Shown: positions 35,632-56,790, counted from the stretch's first letter. The stretch is 64,000 bases of DNA from Limanda limanda (GCF_963576545.1 NC_083636.1:1391883-1455882), one strand, 5' to 3'. Notes: generated from the sequence alone by a model not told the origin. A program made the numbers and translations.

Positions 35632-37600
35632 CATTCCACAAATCAGAGTCTTAGAGCGCAGACAGAGCCCCCCCCCCTCTCACCCCTCCTCCCCCCTCTC
35701 TGCATCAGCGTCCCCCCCACCCCCCCGGGCCCGGATGCCTGGGGGGTCGTCTCTTCACTCGGATTCACCCCTCACCCCTCCCTCCCCTTTTTGATAGAAG
35801 CATATATAAATATATACAGATCTATTTTAACGCCAGTCTGCATCGGTGTGACCGGGGGGGGGGGGGGGGGGGGGGCGCATGTGGAAGCACTGGGAGGACG
35901 GAGGTGAGGAACGCCGGTGAAACCTAATAATCCGCTTCTGCCTGCCTTGTATAGAAAAACACTCAAAAAACCAAGTGTACATTTTTTTTCGTAACATTTT
36001 GAACAATGTTTATAATGATGATTGAATTTAAAAACACAAAGAAAGAAAAAGAAAATGAGAAAAAACTACAAAAAATCGTGTGATTGAGCTTTTTACAGTG
36101 TAGTGAGTTAGGGCACCTGTCTGTCTGCGTGGGGGGGGTGGAGACACACACACACTAACACAGCGAGAGGCCGAGCGTCCACTTGTACATTTTCCTCAGC
36201 TCTGGTTGGCGTGATGTAAATAGTCACATGACCCCGAGGGGATTTAAAGGGACAGTTCTGCTATTTATCAAAAACCAGGTTTTGTTCTCGTGTCCGAATG
36301 AGTCGTGAAACTTTAGTTTGAGAAGATTCTGTCGTATCGAATAATCATAAAAGTCAATTCAGAAATCTAAATGTTTCCAGATGAAATTAACCAATCGAAG
36401 CCTCAGATAAACTTTCTTCCACTTTGATTAAATTATCGTTATAACATCATCAAATTTTCCAGCTCATCTTCCGTCTTTTGTCTGAAAAAACAGCCCGAAG
36501 TTTTTCAGTTAAACGTCACGAAACTTCACGTTCACAGGATTTTAGAATCTGAAAAGTTCTCCGGCTCGTGATCTGAAACATCCCATCGGGTTTCAATCAT
36601 CAGTTCATTACGTTTTAAAACTAGAACACTAAAGCAATGGGAGAATCAGCGGTTTGTCTCTGGACATTTTTCACTGTTTTCTCACATTTTAATATCGATA
36701 ATCAGTTAATGAATTAATGAGGAAAATTATTAGTGTTGTCCCGAGTGTGAGGAAAAACATCAACTGTCCTCATCGGATTATTTATGATCAGACTCGTCTG
36801 GTTTTGAGAAACACGCGTCGTTTGTGATGGAAAACGTTTGAGAACAGAACAGTCGTCACTTCCTGTTCGGACCCGGCGTCACTTCCTGTTCGGACCCGGC
36901 GTGTTTCTCCTCGAGGTCACACGACGCGTCTCCGCGGCGTGTAAGCAACTTGGTCACGGCTCCATGTTCCCCTCTGGTAGGCTGGGTGCAGTTTCCACCA
37001 TTTTGTTTACACTCTGGATTCCTCGGACCAGGTTTTGGGACTGCCCCCCCCCCGACCCCTCCCCCCTTTAGGTCCTGCAGTGGAGTCGTTTTGTGTGCGT
37101 GTGTGTGTGTGTGTGGTTCTCTGTTGCCTGGTGTGTATGTGGCGTCTCATGGTGCTCGTGACGGAGCTCAAACAGCCAAGGTCTGTGCCACCGCGTCGGG
37201 GGGGGTGGGGGGGGGAAGTATCGTAATGTTATCAGTGATAACGATGGAAATCTCCCGTCGTTCGTCAGCACTCGTGTCCGCCGGCGCTCGTTTGAAGGAT
37301 CCAGTTTAGTTTTCAAATATCTGAAGTAAGTTGCGTCGACCGTTGGTAGAAGTCCGACCAGTGTAAAAAGAGGAGGAGTCTATTAGCAGCTTGTGTTCCT
37401 CTCCACCATGTTGCTGCTAACTGTGACAGCTAGCTCGTCTCTAACGTGTCCGAGGTTTCTGGAGTTCCTAATGTTCTGGTTTGTGTCCCTGATGTGAATG
37501 TGTTGGGTCCATAGAGTGAATAGATGTTTGAGTTGTTTGGATGTCTGCTGCATATAGTGTAAGCATTGTGACTGCAAATAAACCTCATTGATTTTTACAT
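35632..37600 (+). other. xpo7: 3' UTR of xpo7 with poly-G tract and polyadenylation signal
   Basis: No coding sequence follows the xpo7 stop. A homopolymer of about 22 G lies at 35854-35875, preceded by several poly-C runs; as RNA it could form a G-quadruplex. The only well-placed AATAAA before the next gene is at 37577-37582, so the 3' end is placed near 37600. The length, about 1.95 kb, is inferred. Confidence 0.65.
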
Positions 37601-37632
37601 GAATGCTTCTCTCTTCATTCGAGTGTCACCAC

Positions 37633-38032
37633 CATAGATGTATGTATACATGGCGGCCATCTTGCTAGGGGGCATCTCGCTCACCCATAACATTGTGTTG
37701 GTAGTGGTAAATAACCATAACTTGCTAAATTTGCAACCGATTTTTAAACGATCTGGTTTGTTATAAACGTCAGAGATGTAGTTATGACACTGCATAAATT
37801 ATTCATTTATTTTAGAAAATAACATAATTATTCATAAGTATGCAGTGTCATAACTACATCTCTGACGTTTATAACAAACCAAACCGGTTGAAAATTGAGC
37901 AAGTTATGGTTATTTACCACTACCAACACAATGTTATGGGTGAGCGAGCTGCCCCGTAGCAAGATGGCCGCCACTCGTCTCCATTTGCCGGAAACGCAGA
38001 CGAGACATCTAGTCTTTATATATAAATCTATG
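37633..38032. mobile_element. Fold-back hAT-type MITE, copy 2
   Basis: Same near-palindromic family as the element at 120-567. The 8-bp flanks are gtcaccac (37625-37632) and gtcagcac (38033-38040), with one mismatch. The element contains inverted CATGGCGGCCATCTTGC and GCAAGATGGCCGCC segments near its two ends. It lies about 50 bp after the xpo7 polyadenylation signal. Confidence 0.87.
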
Positions 38033-38261
38033 GTCAGCACGGCGTCACTTCCTCGTTTATCTGACTCGTATTGATCTTAATATCTTCTGCTGTCAACGCT
38101 CATCGAGACTGATGACGTCACGTTAAGCTTAAATATCTAAATATAGTAAAACATCAAATCCGTCATTAAAAGGTAATGAAACGATTTCTTTTAAGTGAAG
38201 AACTGAAAATCATAAAAAGGTCTATAAAAGAAACATGAAAATATCACGAAAGTAACTTTAA

Positions 38262-38722
38262 CCCTTTGTAGACGAATGTCGCGAATTCTCCTCAAACCCC
38301 ATTCAGGTCTTTTTATCCCACTAATGCCTGATGGTGCAAATACTACACATACCATGAAGGTATTGGAAGCACTCTGCCGCCATCTAGTGGTCAGAGTGGA
38401 AAATACACACTATCCCCTTGGTACTGTGCAGCAAAGTTATTTTGAGGTATTAAGCTGTATATGAAATACTGTGATGATGGAACAGCAATGATTGTACAGA
38501 AACATGTTATTCAATTTCAAGCAAAAGCAGCATCAATATAATAATCTAGATACCAGAGACTGGAAAATTTGTCGCTAATTTGCCTCATACCTTAATTTTA
38601 TATCTATTGTTTATGCTATATTGAAATTAACAATCTCCACTTAATTTAGCATCTGTATGACAGCCAAAAACACAAATAATATTTGTTTTATATAATTGGA
38701 AATTAATTCAGGCAATAAGGGG
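38262..38722. mobile_element. TTAA-flanked MITE (piggyBac-like), copy 1
   Basis: The element starts CCCTTTGTAG after TTAA (38258-38261) and ends AATAAGGGG before TTAA (38723-38726). A TTAA target with CCC/GGG termini is characteristic of piggyBac-type elements. There is no transposase. An inverted, diverged copy lies at about 50506-50917 within dmtn. Confidence 0.65.
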
Positions 38723-38820
38723 TTAAACCATCACAAGTGACCCGGACGTTATGAATAGTTTGAAGTTGTGAAGTGTTTGATTTTCAGATGTGACAAACTC
38801 GACACTTTGAACTTTGATTC

Positions 38821-38826
38821 TTTATT
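38821..38826 (-). other. pbdc1: Polyadenylation signal of pbdc1
   Basis: TTTATT on the plus strand is AATAAA on the minus strand, about 210 nt beyond the pbdc1 stop codon. It is the first canonical signal found downstream, so it sets the likely 3' end near 38805. Confidence 0.65.
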
Positions 38827-39037
38827 TGTTTCCTTTTCAGGCACTGACATTTATCTTCAACAAAACAAAAACATGCACTTATAATTGGCAAAACACAATT
38901 TTACAGTAAATACAAAATGCAGGTGAAACAGAACTGAGGTCTCGTATGAATCTGAATTAAACATGAAGGAACGTTTTCATAAAACTTTAAGAATAAAAGT
39001 TGAATCCAACAACAATGTTCCTCAGTTTGTTTCCTTG

Positions 39038-41671
39038 TTAAGATGTTGATTTTGCACTTTTAGACTTGAACACAACATCGTTACAACCTTCTCTGTTCCG
39101 GGCGATTTCCACAGCGAAGAACTGCGCCCTGGTGGCTGAAACGAGAATCACAAGAGGACATTAAATCATAATAAACGATATAGAATCATGTCATCCATGG
39201 TTATTTACGTCTGTTTCCAGTAGAACTCACCGAACAGCGTGTTCTCCTCGGTGTAATCCTCGCCACAGTCCAGACGCAGCAGAGTCCCGTAGTTGAAATC
39301 TTCGATGAGTCCTTCGAACTGGTTACAGAACGGACGCCAGCGCTACACAAACATGACAACTGAGTTACTGACGACACAATAAACCACCCACTGTTGTGTA
39401 TTTCTGTGTGTGTGTCAGCATGACAAAGGCCACGTACACAACTACACTAATTGTTTTATCCATAGATATATGTCTCGTCCGTGTTGCCGGCCAACGGAGT
39501 CAAACGTCCGCACATGGCGGCCATCTTGCTACAGGCGGCTGGCTTGCCCACACATTATTCAAATTTTTAGAATAAATAACATAATTATTCATAAGTATGC
39601 AGTGTCATATCTACATCTCTGGCGTTTATAACAAACCAAACCGTTTAAAAATCGGTTGAAAATTGAGCAAGTTATGGTTGTTTAAAAAGTACGTACCACT
39701 ACAACACAATGTTATGGGTGGGCGGGCCGCCTGTAGCAAGATGGCCGCATCTTGTCTTTATATATATCTAAGGTTTTATCAGCTGAACTCCACAGTAAAA
39801 GCTGCAGCTTCCTTCTCTGATTTGAGCGCGACGTCTAAACGTGTCCCCCTCGGGTCACTGACCTCTTTGGCTTCGTTGGATTTCAGGTCGTCTGTTTTCA
39901 GAAGTTTGACGTCGAGATCTTTGAACGTTTCTCTGAAGGACGAGTAGATCTCATCGTCCAGTTTAGTGAGTTTCAGGAACTTTGGATCCACTGATGAAAT
40001 GAGCTGAAGACACAAGAGACACGTTTTCATTCCAACTTTTCAAATCATTAATATTTCATGTAAAAACAAAGACATGTGAAGAAGAGGATGATCTTACGTT
40101 GAAGTAAACCTCAGCGTGGTTGTAGGCCTTCATGGCCCACATGGCCTCGAGCCGCGGCTGCAACAGAAACACACAACACTCATTTACACTGGTCTACACA
40201 ATACACAACAAACCTACGGAACTGGAAGAATATTTAACAAGGAATCAATGTTTGAATTAATGTCGGAATGTGAGGGACACGTCAGGAAGGAACATGTGAG
40301 GAACATGTCAGGAACATTTGAGGAACACGTTAGGAACATGTAGGGAAGATGTGAGGAACATTTCAGGAACACGTTAGGAACATGTAGGGAAGATGTGAGG
40401 AACACTTCAGGAACATGTAGGGAAGATGTGAGGAAGATGTGAGGAACACGTTAGGAACATGTAGGGAAGATGTGAGGAACATTTCAGGAACACGTGAGGA
40501 AGATGTGAGGAACATTTCAGGAACACGTTAGGAACATGTAGGGAAGATGTGAGGAACATTTCAGGAACACGTGAGGAAGATGTGAGGAACACGTTAGGAA
40601 CATGTAGGGAAGATGTGAGGAACACTTCAGGAACACGTTAGGAACATGTAGGGAAGATGTGAGGAACATGTGAGGAAGATGTGAGGAACACTTCAGGAAC
40701 ACGTGAGGAAGATGTGAGGAACACGTTAGGAACATGTAGGGAAGATGTGAGGAACACTTCAGGAACACGTTAGGAACATGTAGGGAAGATGTGAGGAACA
40801 CTTCAGGAACACGTTAGGAACATGTAGGGAAGATGTGAGGAAGATGTCAGGAACATGTGAGGAAGATGTGAGGAACACGTTAGGAACATGTAGGGAAGAT
40901 GTGAGGAACACTTCAGGAACACGTTAGGAACATGTAGGGAAGATGTGAGGAACACTTCAGGAACACGTTAGGAACATGTAGGGAAGATGTGAGGAAGATG
41001 TCAGGAACATGTGAGGAAGATGTGAGGAACATGTGAGGAAGATGTGAGGAACACTTCAGGAACACGTCAGGAACACGTTAGGAACATGTAGGGAACACGT
41101 CAGGAAGCTGTGAGGAACACGTCAGGAACACGTGAGGAACACGTGAGGAACATGTCAGGAACACGTCAGCGCTCCAGCTCTTGATCCTCGTCATGTCTGA
41201 TGTTCATAGCTTCGTGATTCAATGTTTAAAAGTCAGAAATGAATAGTGAAGGTGTACAAACGTAACTTACGTCATTTCCGTACGCGTCAGCAGGAAGAGA
41301 CAGAGCGTGAGCTGCGGCTGCAGCTCCCCCCACCCCCTGGAAACACACACACACACACGTGTTAAACACATGAGATCACGGGCTGTTGACGTGATGAGAC
41401 ACTTGAACATGTATGTTGTAATAAACATGTCAATCACAGCTCAGTTTCTACACGTGTGCTCCTCTCGGCTAACTAGCATTAGCATCATAAGCTAGCTGTC
41501 CGCCTCGCTAAACGGTCCGGGTTCGGTTCTGGTCGGTTCTTTTCTCTCAGGTCGGTTCCACGGACTCAGATTAAACACGTGACCGGTTCCGAACGGGAGG
41601 AGACCACGTGGTAACGGAACCGCGCGGGTTCGGGTCCTCACCAGAGAGGCCAGCACCTCGTCCGACGCCAT
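39038..41671 (-). CDS. pbdc1: PBDC1 (polysaccharide biosynthesis domain-containing protein 1), 6 exons
   Basis: Small conserved eukaryotic protein. The yeast counterpart Ypl225w/Chp1 has been described as a ribosome-associated chaperone for nascent eEF1A; transfer of that role to fish is inference. Exons in transcript order: 41642-41671, 41271-41336, 40098-40157, 39863-40003, 39231-39342, 39038-39135 (507 nt, 168 aa plus stop). Exon 2 gives AHALSLPADAYGND and exon 3 gives EAMWAMKAYNHAEVYF. Exon 4 gives LISSVDPKFLKLTKLDDEIY, and exon 5 gives RWRPFCNQFEGLIEDFNYGT. Exon 6 gives AVEIARNREG. These match the family core throughout. The long acidic C-terminal tail of the human protein is missing; this one ends shortly after the core. 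The chosen ATG has a strong Kozak context (A at -3, G at +4). An in-frame upstream ATG at 41785 would add 38 residues. The gene is tail-to-tail with xpo7. Confidence 0.95.
39461..39772. mobile_element. Fold-back hAT-type MITE, copy 3, in pbdc1 intron 4
   Basis: A shorter (312-bp) member of the same family with a perfect 8-bp target duplication, gttttatc, at 39453-39460 and 39773-39780. It lies between pbdc1 exons 5 and 4, about 80 bp from exon 4. The arms are partly deleted compared with copies 1 and 4. Confidence 0.87.
40270..41168. repeat. Minisatellite of GGAACATGTRRGGAAGATGTG type, pbdc1 intron 2
   Basis: About 900 bp built from short related words (AGGAACATGT, AGGAAGATGTG, AGGAACACGTTA, AGGAACACTTC) arranged in irregular higher-order blocks of roughly 50-120 bp. 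The minus strand stays open as MFLTSSLHVPNVFLKCSS-type repeats, which are not a gene. CACGTG E-boxes recur within the blocks. Confidence 0.92.
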
Positions 41672-41789
41672 CTTCCTCACAAAGATCCTCCTCAGGGTCG
41701 AGATGGATCCTCCTCTCTGTCCTGTGACGCGCTGCAGGAGGTGCATCATGCTAGGTGCTAACCTCACGCAGCTCTTTATGAACATTAGT

Positions 41790-43300
<1,511 letters not shown>

Positions 43301-43305
43301 CGAAC

Positions 43306-43470
43306 ATGTTCCAGAGATCTGACGTCACAATAACAGAGGTGATTCTTATAAACGAGGAGTGGTCACCGAGCAACAGGAAACCCTCCTCCTCCTCCTCCTC
43401 CTCCTCTTCATCATCATCATCATCATCCTCGAGGGTGGGGGGTCACAGCAGCTCCATCACTAACACCTCC

Positions 43471-43505
<35 letters not shown>

Positions 43506-43557
43506 CTCATCTCTCCTCCAGAGCCTGGAAGCTGAGATCCTCCTGCGCTGTTCAGAG
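43306..43557 (+). CDS. Candidate alternative first coding exon of dmtn (serine-rich)
   Basis: The frame opens [20 protein letters not shown], runs through two poly-Ser tracts made by (TCC)n and (TCA)n, then [16 protein letters not shown]. It ends exactly at a good donor, GAG/GTAAGA, in phase 0. The dmtn exon at 48506 also begins in phase 0 (GTG GAG GGA), so splicing to it would keep the dematin frame and replace MQK with 84 residues. No similarity to a known dematin N-terminus was recognised. The poly-Ser parts are microsatellite-derived, so this may be chance or non-coding. Confidence 0.3.
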
Positions 43558-43559
43558 GT

Positions 43560-44651
43560 AAGAAGCGTCCATTTTCCTCCTGAATTATAATTAATACATA
43601 GAGAAGCAGCTGGAGGAGCGTGTAGGGACCGTGTTGAACTGTTTACCCGGGTTAGATCTAACCCGGGATCTAACCCGGGTCTGAAGGGCGGCGGTGTGTA
43701 GCCGTGAGACGCACTTGTCTCCTCCGCCTGAGGTCACGTGATCCCGCTCCTCCATCACCATGCTTCCTAACGACGACATCACTTCTCCTCCAGCTCCTCC
43801 ATCAAACCAGAACCTCAAACTGCACCATCACCCCCGTGCTGCGGGAACACACAGAATCATACACACACACATATAAATATATATATGGATTTATGGATTT
43901 ATGAGTAAACAATCATCTACAGACACATGATTCCCCGGATGCGTTCGTCTCCTCCTCAGGTTTATTTATGTATTCATCATCATTTCAGAAACAGGAGAAG
44001 GATTTAAAATGAAAGATTCTCTGTTTCACTTCATTCTGATGTGAAACAGAACAGAAACAAATCTTCATCTGAACCGGAAGCAGCGACTCTAACCCGATTT
44101 ACCAGCTGCTGATTCTATAAACTGTCAGAAAATATCAAACTTTTATTCTGTAAAGATTCACAGAGTCCAACATGACGTCAGCCAACATATGAAAGTAAAC
44201 TGTTAATATTCAAATTTAAGAAGTTTGAAGTGTTTTAAAAGAAATTAAAGAAACATATCAATCAATTATCACAACAAGCTGCAGATGATTCCTCCATCAA
44301 TCAGCTAATTGATGAATCTATTTAAATCCCACTTCTTTTAGATTAAATTCCTTAAACAGCATCAGTGTTGAACTTTATAATAACAAATCATTTAAAAAGT
44401 TAATTGACTCTAGTTTATAACCTGAATTTAGATTTTTTTTTAATCTAGATACATCATCTTTGAGTTTCTAAATGAATAATAACTTCATTGAAAAACTGAT
44501 CAACAGCTGAAACAATATTGAAAATAATTAATGAATCTCTGAGTAATTCCATAAAAATTATAGTGTTTTGTGAAGCTGCAGTAAAAAAAAATCTCCTGTA
44601 TGGTTTTGTACATTTACTCGATCACTTTAAAACTGTGTGTGTGTCTGTGTT

Positions 44652-44713
<62 letters not shown>

Positions 44714-45640
44714 AGGACTAATGGACACACACTCAGCTCATTGACGTCCTCTCTGGCAGTTGAAAGCTCTCAGAGATAAGACGACAGGACTCAGAGCTCT
44801 CACTCTGCTGCCGCTCAGATCAACCGTCCTCAGAGACCCAAACAGGCCAAAGTAACTAAGTACTTTTACTCCAGGACATTAATGAGCTACTTTCACCTGA
44901 TCTGAGTATTTTCTGCGTCTTCATATTTCCGCTCCATCGCAGTTCAGAGGTGAATATAATATTTTTCTCTCTACATCAGCTCCTGATAACAACACGAGCT
45001 TCACAGCTGAATACACACGCTTTAAATGATTTGTGACTTATTCAATTAACTAATTTACTCTTTTACTCTCAGACAAAGACACAAAAACAATATGAACAAA
45101 GATGAACTTGATTCAAAGCATTAATATCATTATCTTCAACGTCTGCTCAGATGTTTCTCTAACATCTTGACCTGTGAACTCTGTGGTTGTTTAGTTCACA
45201 GTTGTGTTGAGTTTGAACCTGAAAGTTCTCATGTGACCGTCGAGCTGCTTGTGTGCGACTGGATGAAAGTGTAAAGTTCTGGTTGAGACCAGTCAAAATA
45301 TTTAAATCCATTTTAACCAAATACAGATTAAAATGTTCAAGAAAGATCTAAACATGGCTCAGTTCCTAAAGAACAACGAAGCTCCCAGGATGAAACTCTG
45401 AATCTGTCAGTGTTAGAGGAGCTGCTGGAGGTGGTGTTAGCTTGGGAGGCTAGTCTATGCTAAGCTAAGCTAAGCGCTGCTGGATGCATATGACCTCTGA
45501 CCCTCAGGAAGAAAGACAAGAAGAGGATTGAACGAGGGATTGTTTGTAGTTTCCACATCTGGTCAGAAGACGAGAGGATCTCAGAACATCTGTCTGTCCT
45601 GTGCAGATGTTGAGCTGAGGGCGAGCGACAGAGCGAGCCT
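43560..45640. other. Region upstream of dmtn, no exon recognised
   Basis: It contains a 22-bp perfect palindrome at 43646-43667 built on CCCGGGTTAGA and its complement, followed by a further ATCTAACCCGGG. There is a (GT)n array at about 44636-44710. The rest is AT-rich with no recognisable element. Confidence 0.5.
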
Positions 45641-45699
45641 CTCTCTCTGATCTGGGGTCATTTGATCGTTAGGAACAGACTGAGGAGGAGGAGGTGAAG

Positions 45700-45800
45700 A
45701 GGAGGAGGAGTGAAGCCACGCCCCTGTGGAGGAGTGACGGGGCGTCGGCCCGGCTGGGCGAGCTGATAAACAGGAGAGGGAGAGGGCGGGAGGGGGAGAT
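45700..45800 (+). promoter_or_regulatory. dmtn: Possible erythroid-type promoter or enhancer of dmtn
   Basis: Within 80 bp lie CCACGCCCC (45716-45724, a KLF1-type CACC box), CTGATAA (45763-45769, GATA factor site) and GGGCGGG (45784-45790, GC box). An ETS-like CACAGGAAGTG follows at about 45821. CACC plus GATA is the usual combination in red-cell genes, and dematin is a red-cell skeleton protein. It is about 1.6 kb upstream of the dmtn start codon. The assignment is inferred from motifs only. Confidence 0.35.
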
Positions 45801-46019
45801 GAAAGAGAAGTGGGGGGGTCACAGGAAGTGGGGGTCTTCTGGTGGAGGATTTCCTGATCCGCGGCTTTGATGTTGTTTAGGTACAAGGTGTACTCCCCCC
45901 CCCCATCCCCCCCCGTCCCCTGAGGAGGCTCCAATAACATGAATCTGATTCTCAGTGTTGATTTACATCAGTCTCCTTGTCACAGAGTCACAGAGGAGGA
46001 GAGAGGAGCAGTGAGGAGC

Positions 46020-47240
46020 GACTCCTCCTCTCTCCTCCTCTCTCCTCCTCTGTGCTCCTCTGTGCTCCTCACTGCTCCTCTGTGCTCCTCTCTGCTCCTC
46101 TCTGCTCCTCTCTCCTCCTCTCTGCTCCTCTCTCCTCCTCTCTACTCCTCTCTCCTCCTCTCTGCTCCTCTCTCCTCCTCTCTGCTCCTCTCTCCTCCTC
46201 TCTACTCCTCTCTCCTCCTCTCTACTCCTCTCTCCTCCTCTCTGCTCCTCTCTCCTCCTCTCTGCTCCTCTCTCCTCCTCTCTACTCCTCTCTCCTCCTC
46301 TCTACTCCTCTCTCCTCCTCTCTGCTCCTCTGTGCTCCTCTCTGCTCCTCTCTCCTCCTCTCTCCTCCTCTCTGCTCCTCTGTGCTCCTCTCTGCTCCTC
46401 TCTCCTCCTCTCCACTCCTCTCTCCTCCTCTCTGCTCCTCTCTCCTCCTCTCTGCTCCTCTGTGCTCCTCTCTGCTCCTCTCTCCTCCTCTCCACTCCTC
46501 TCTCCTCCTCTCTGCTCCTCTCTGCTCCTCTCTCCTCCTCTCTGCTCCTCTCTCCTCCTCTCGACTCCTCTCTCCTTCTCTCTGCTCCTCTCTCCTCCTC
46601 TCTGCTCCTCTCTCCTCCTCTCTACTCCTCTCTCCTCCTCTCTACTCCTCTCTCCTCCTCTCTGCTCCTCTGTGCTCCTCTCTGCTCCTCTCTCCTCCTC
46701 TCTGCTCCTCTCTCCTCCTCTCTGCTCCTCTGTGCTCCTCTCTGCTCCTCTCTCCTCCTCTCCACTCCTCTCTCCTCCTCTCTGCTCCTCTCTGCTCCTC
46801 TCTCCTCCTCTCTGCTCCTCTGTGCTCCTCTCTCCTCCTCTCTGCTCCTCTGTGCTCCTCTCTGCTCCTCTCTCCTCCTCTCCACTCCTCTCTCCTCCTC
46901 TCTGCTCCTCTCTGCTCCTCTCTGCTCCTCTCTCCTCCTCTCTGCTCCTCTCTGCTCCTCTCTGCTCCTCTCTCCTCCTCTCCACTCCTCTCTCCTCCTC
47001 TCTGCTCCTCTCTCCTCCTCTCTGCTCCTCTCTCCTCCTCTCTGCTCCTCTCTCCTCCTCTCTGCTCCTCTCTCCTCCTCTCTGCTCCTCTGTGCTCCTC
47101 TCTGCTCCTCTCTCCTCCTCTCTGCTCCTCTGTGCTCCTCTCTGCTCCTCTCTGCTCCTCTGTGCTCCTCTCTCCTCCTCTCTGCTCCTCTCTGCTCCTC
47201 TCTGCTCCTCTCTCCTCCTCTCTGCTCCTCTGTGCTCCTC
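46020..47240. repeat. 10-bp pyrimidine minisatellite (TCTCTSCTCC)n upstream of dmtn start
   Basis: About 1.2 kb of a 10-bp tandem unit with variants TCTCTCCTCC, TCTCTGCTCC, TCTGTGCTCC, TCTCTACTCC and TCTCCACTCC. One strand is almost purely pyrimidine. Because 10 is not a multiple of 3, several frames on both strands stay open (SAPLCSSLLLSPPL or RREEQRGAER types). They are not proteins. Confidence 0.95.
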
Positions 47241-47345
47241 AACCTGAGGATCGATGAACGTGTGAAACTTATTCGACCTTCACCTCCTTTCAGATTTCTG
47301 TCTTCAGCTGGTTGAAGCTGAGCAGGAGCAGGTTCCTCCCCAGAC

Positions 47346-55403
<8,058 letters not shown>

Positions 55404-56790
55404 CAGGAAGTGACCTCGTTCCAAAGTAATACTTGATGAAGGTCAGAGGAGGAGGAGGAGGAGGAGCCGGCCATTACAGCAGATACCCAGAGCCAATCAT
55501 CACGTCCGTCCACTTAACTAACCAATCACGAGCCTGGGTGTGTGGCGCCCCCCTGAGGACCAGACGGAGATGACCTGTACTCTGACTAACCTGATGCACT
55601 GACACTCGTTACCTGTGCTGCACTTATAATCACCACTGCTTGCAAATCACTCTCATTATGTCTTCATCATCTTCATCTTCATCATCTTCATCACACAGGG
55701 GTCTGGTTCCTCAGAGTTTATCTCAGATTAGCATGTTAGCATGTTAGCTCAGGTGTTCTGGTGTCATGAAGCTGGTTACCGAGGCAGCTGACCAATCAGA
55801 TCACTGGAAATCATCACTGCTACAGGAGCCTGCTGACTTAATAAGATCCTCCCTGATGATGTCACTTCCTGTCATGTCCTGTGGAACGGAGCTCATTCAT
55901 TGGTCGTCGGTTCTCCTGCGTGTTGTCACATCTCTGGTGAAGTTGGTGAAGTTTTATAAAGAGCGAGAAGGTCCAGACTTTTATTCTGAAACAGCTTTTA
56001 ATCCTGTCACTTCCTGAAATGTATTATTTTCAGATTTCAGAAAAATACAAATAACAAATTTGTTTGTTTGTTTTGCCAACAAACAACTCGGGTCCAGTTT
56101 CAGAGAAATCTTACGTTGACAAACCGCTGCTGACCTCTCAGCGCGATACTGCCCCCCAGAGGCCATGTGCTGAATTGCAACCACTCCTCCGAGAGGAAAC
56201 ACGATGTAGCACGAGAACTTTTATCAGTGGCTCCTCTCGACCGTGAAGAGAAGACGTTCACTGCCTGGACCCAACGTTCCTCATCTGTTTGTTCTGTTCG
56301 ACTTTGTTGTTTGTTTGATTCTCGTCCGGAGACGAACGCGTGAACAGCGAGTTCCTCGTGAAGCGAACAGAACCGACTCCATGACACCAGGAACCGAACA
56401 GAACCAGATCCATGACACCAGGAACCCGAGCAGAACCGACTCTGACGACAGCTGTTTAACGTCATGTCACATATTCAACATGTAACTTCAATTATAAAAT
56501 ATATTTATTACCTGTAGCTTTATTTATTTGATGATTGTAAATTTTACTGCCACACGTGAACGGCTCTTTGGTTGAAAATATTCTTTTTGGTGTACAGTTG
56601 CTTTTTTATTTATGAAAAATCATCACCTCTCACTTTAACTCATCGCCGACATTTCCCTCTAATCTCATGCTAACGTGTGAGAGGAGAACTTGGTTCTAAT
56701 CTACGTGTCTGTGTTGGATCGTGTGTCGACGCCTTCATAACGTTCTGTCTGTGTCTGATCTGAGGAACTCAAATAAATCTGAAGTAATAT
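55404..56790 (+). other. dmtn: 3' UTR of dmtn with polyadenylation signal
   Basis: No coding sequence follows the dmtn stop. AATAAA at 56772-56777 is the first convincing signal and places the 3' end near 56795. Short repeats such as TCATCTTCATC (near 55665-55690) and GAACCGA/ACAGAACC (near 56360-56430) occur but no mobile element is recognised. Confidence 0.6.
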
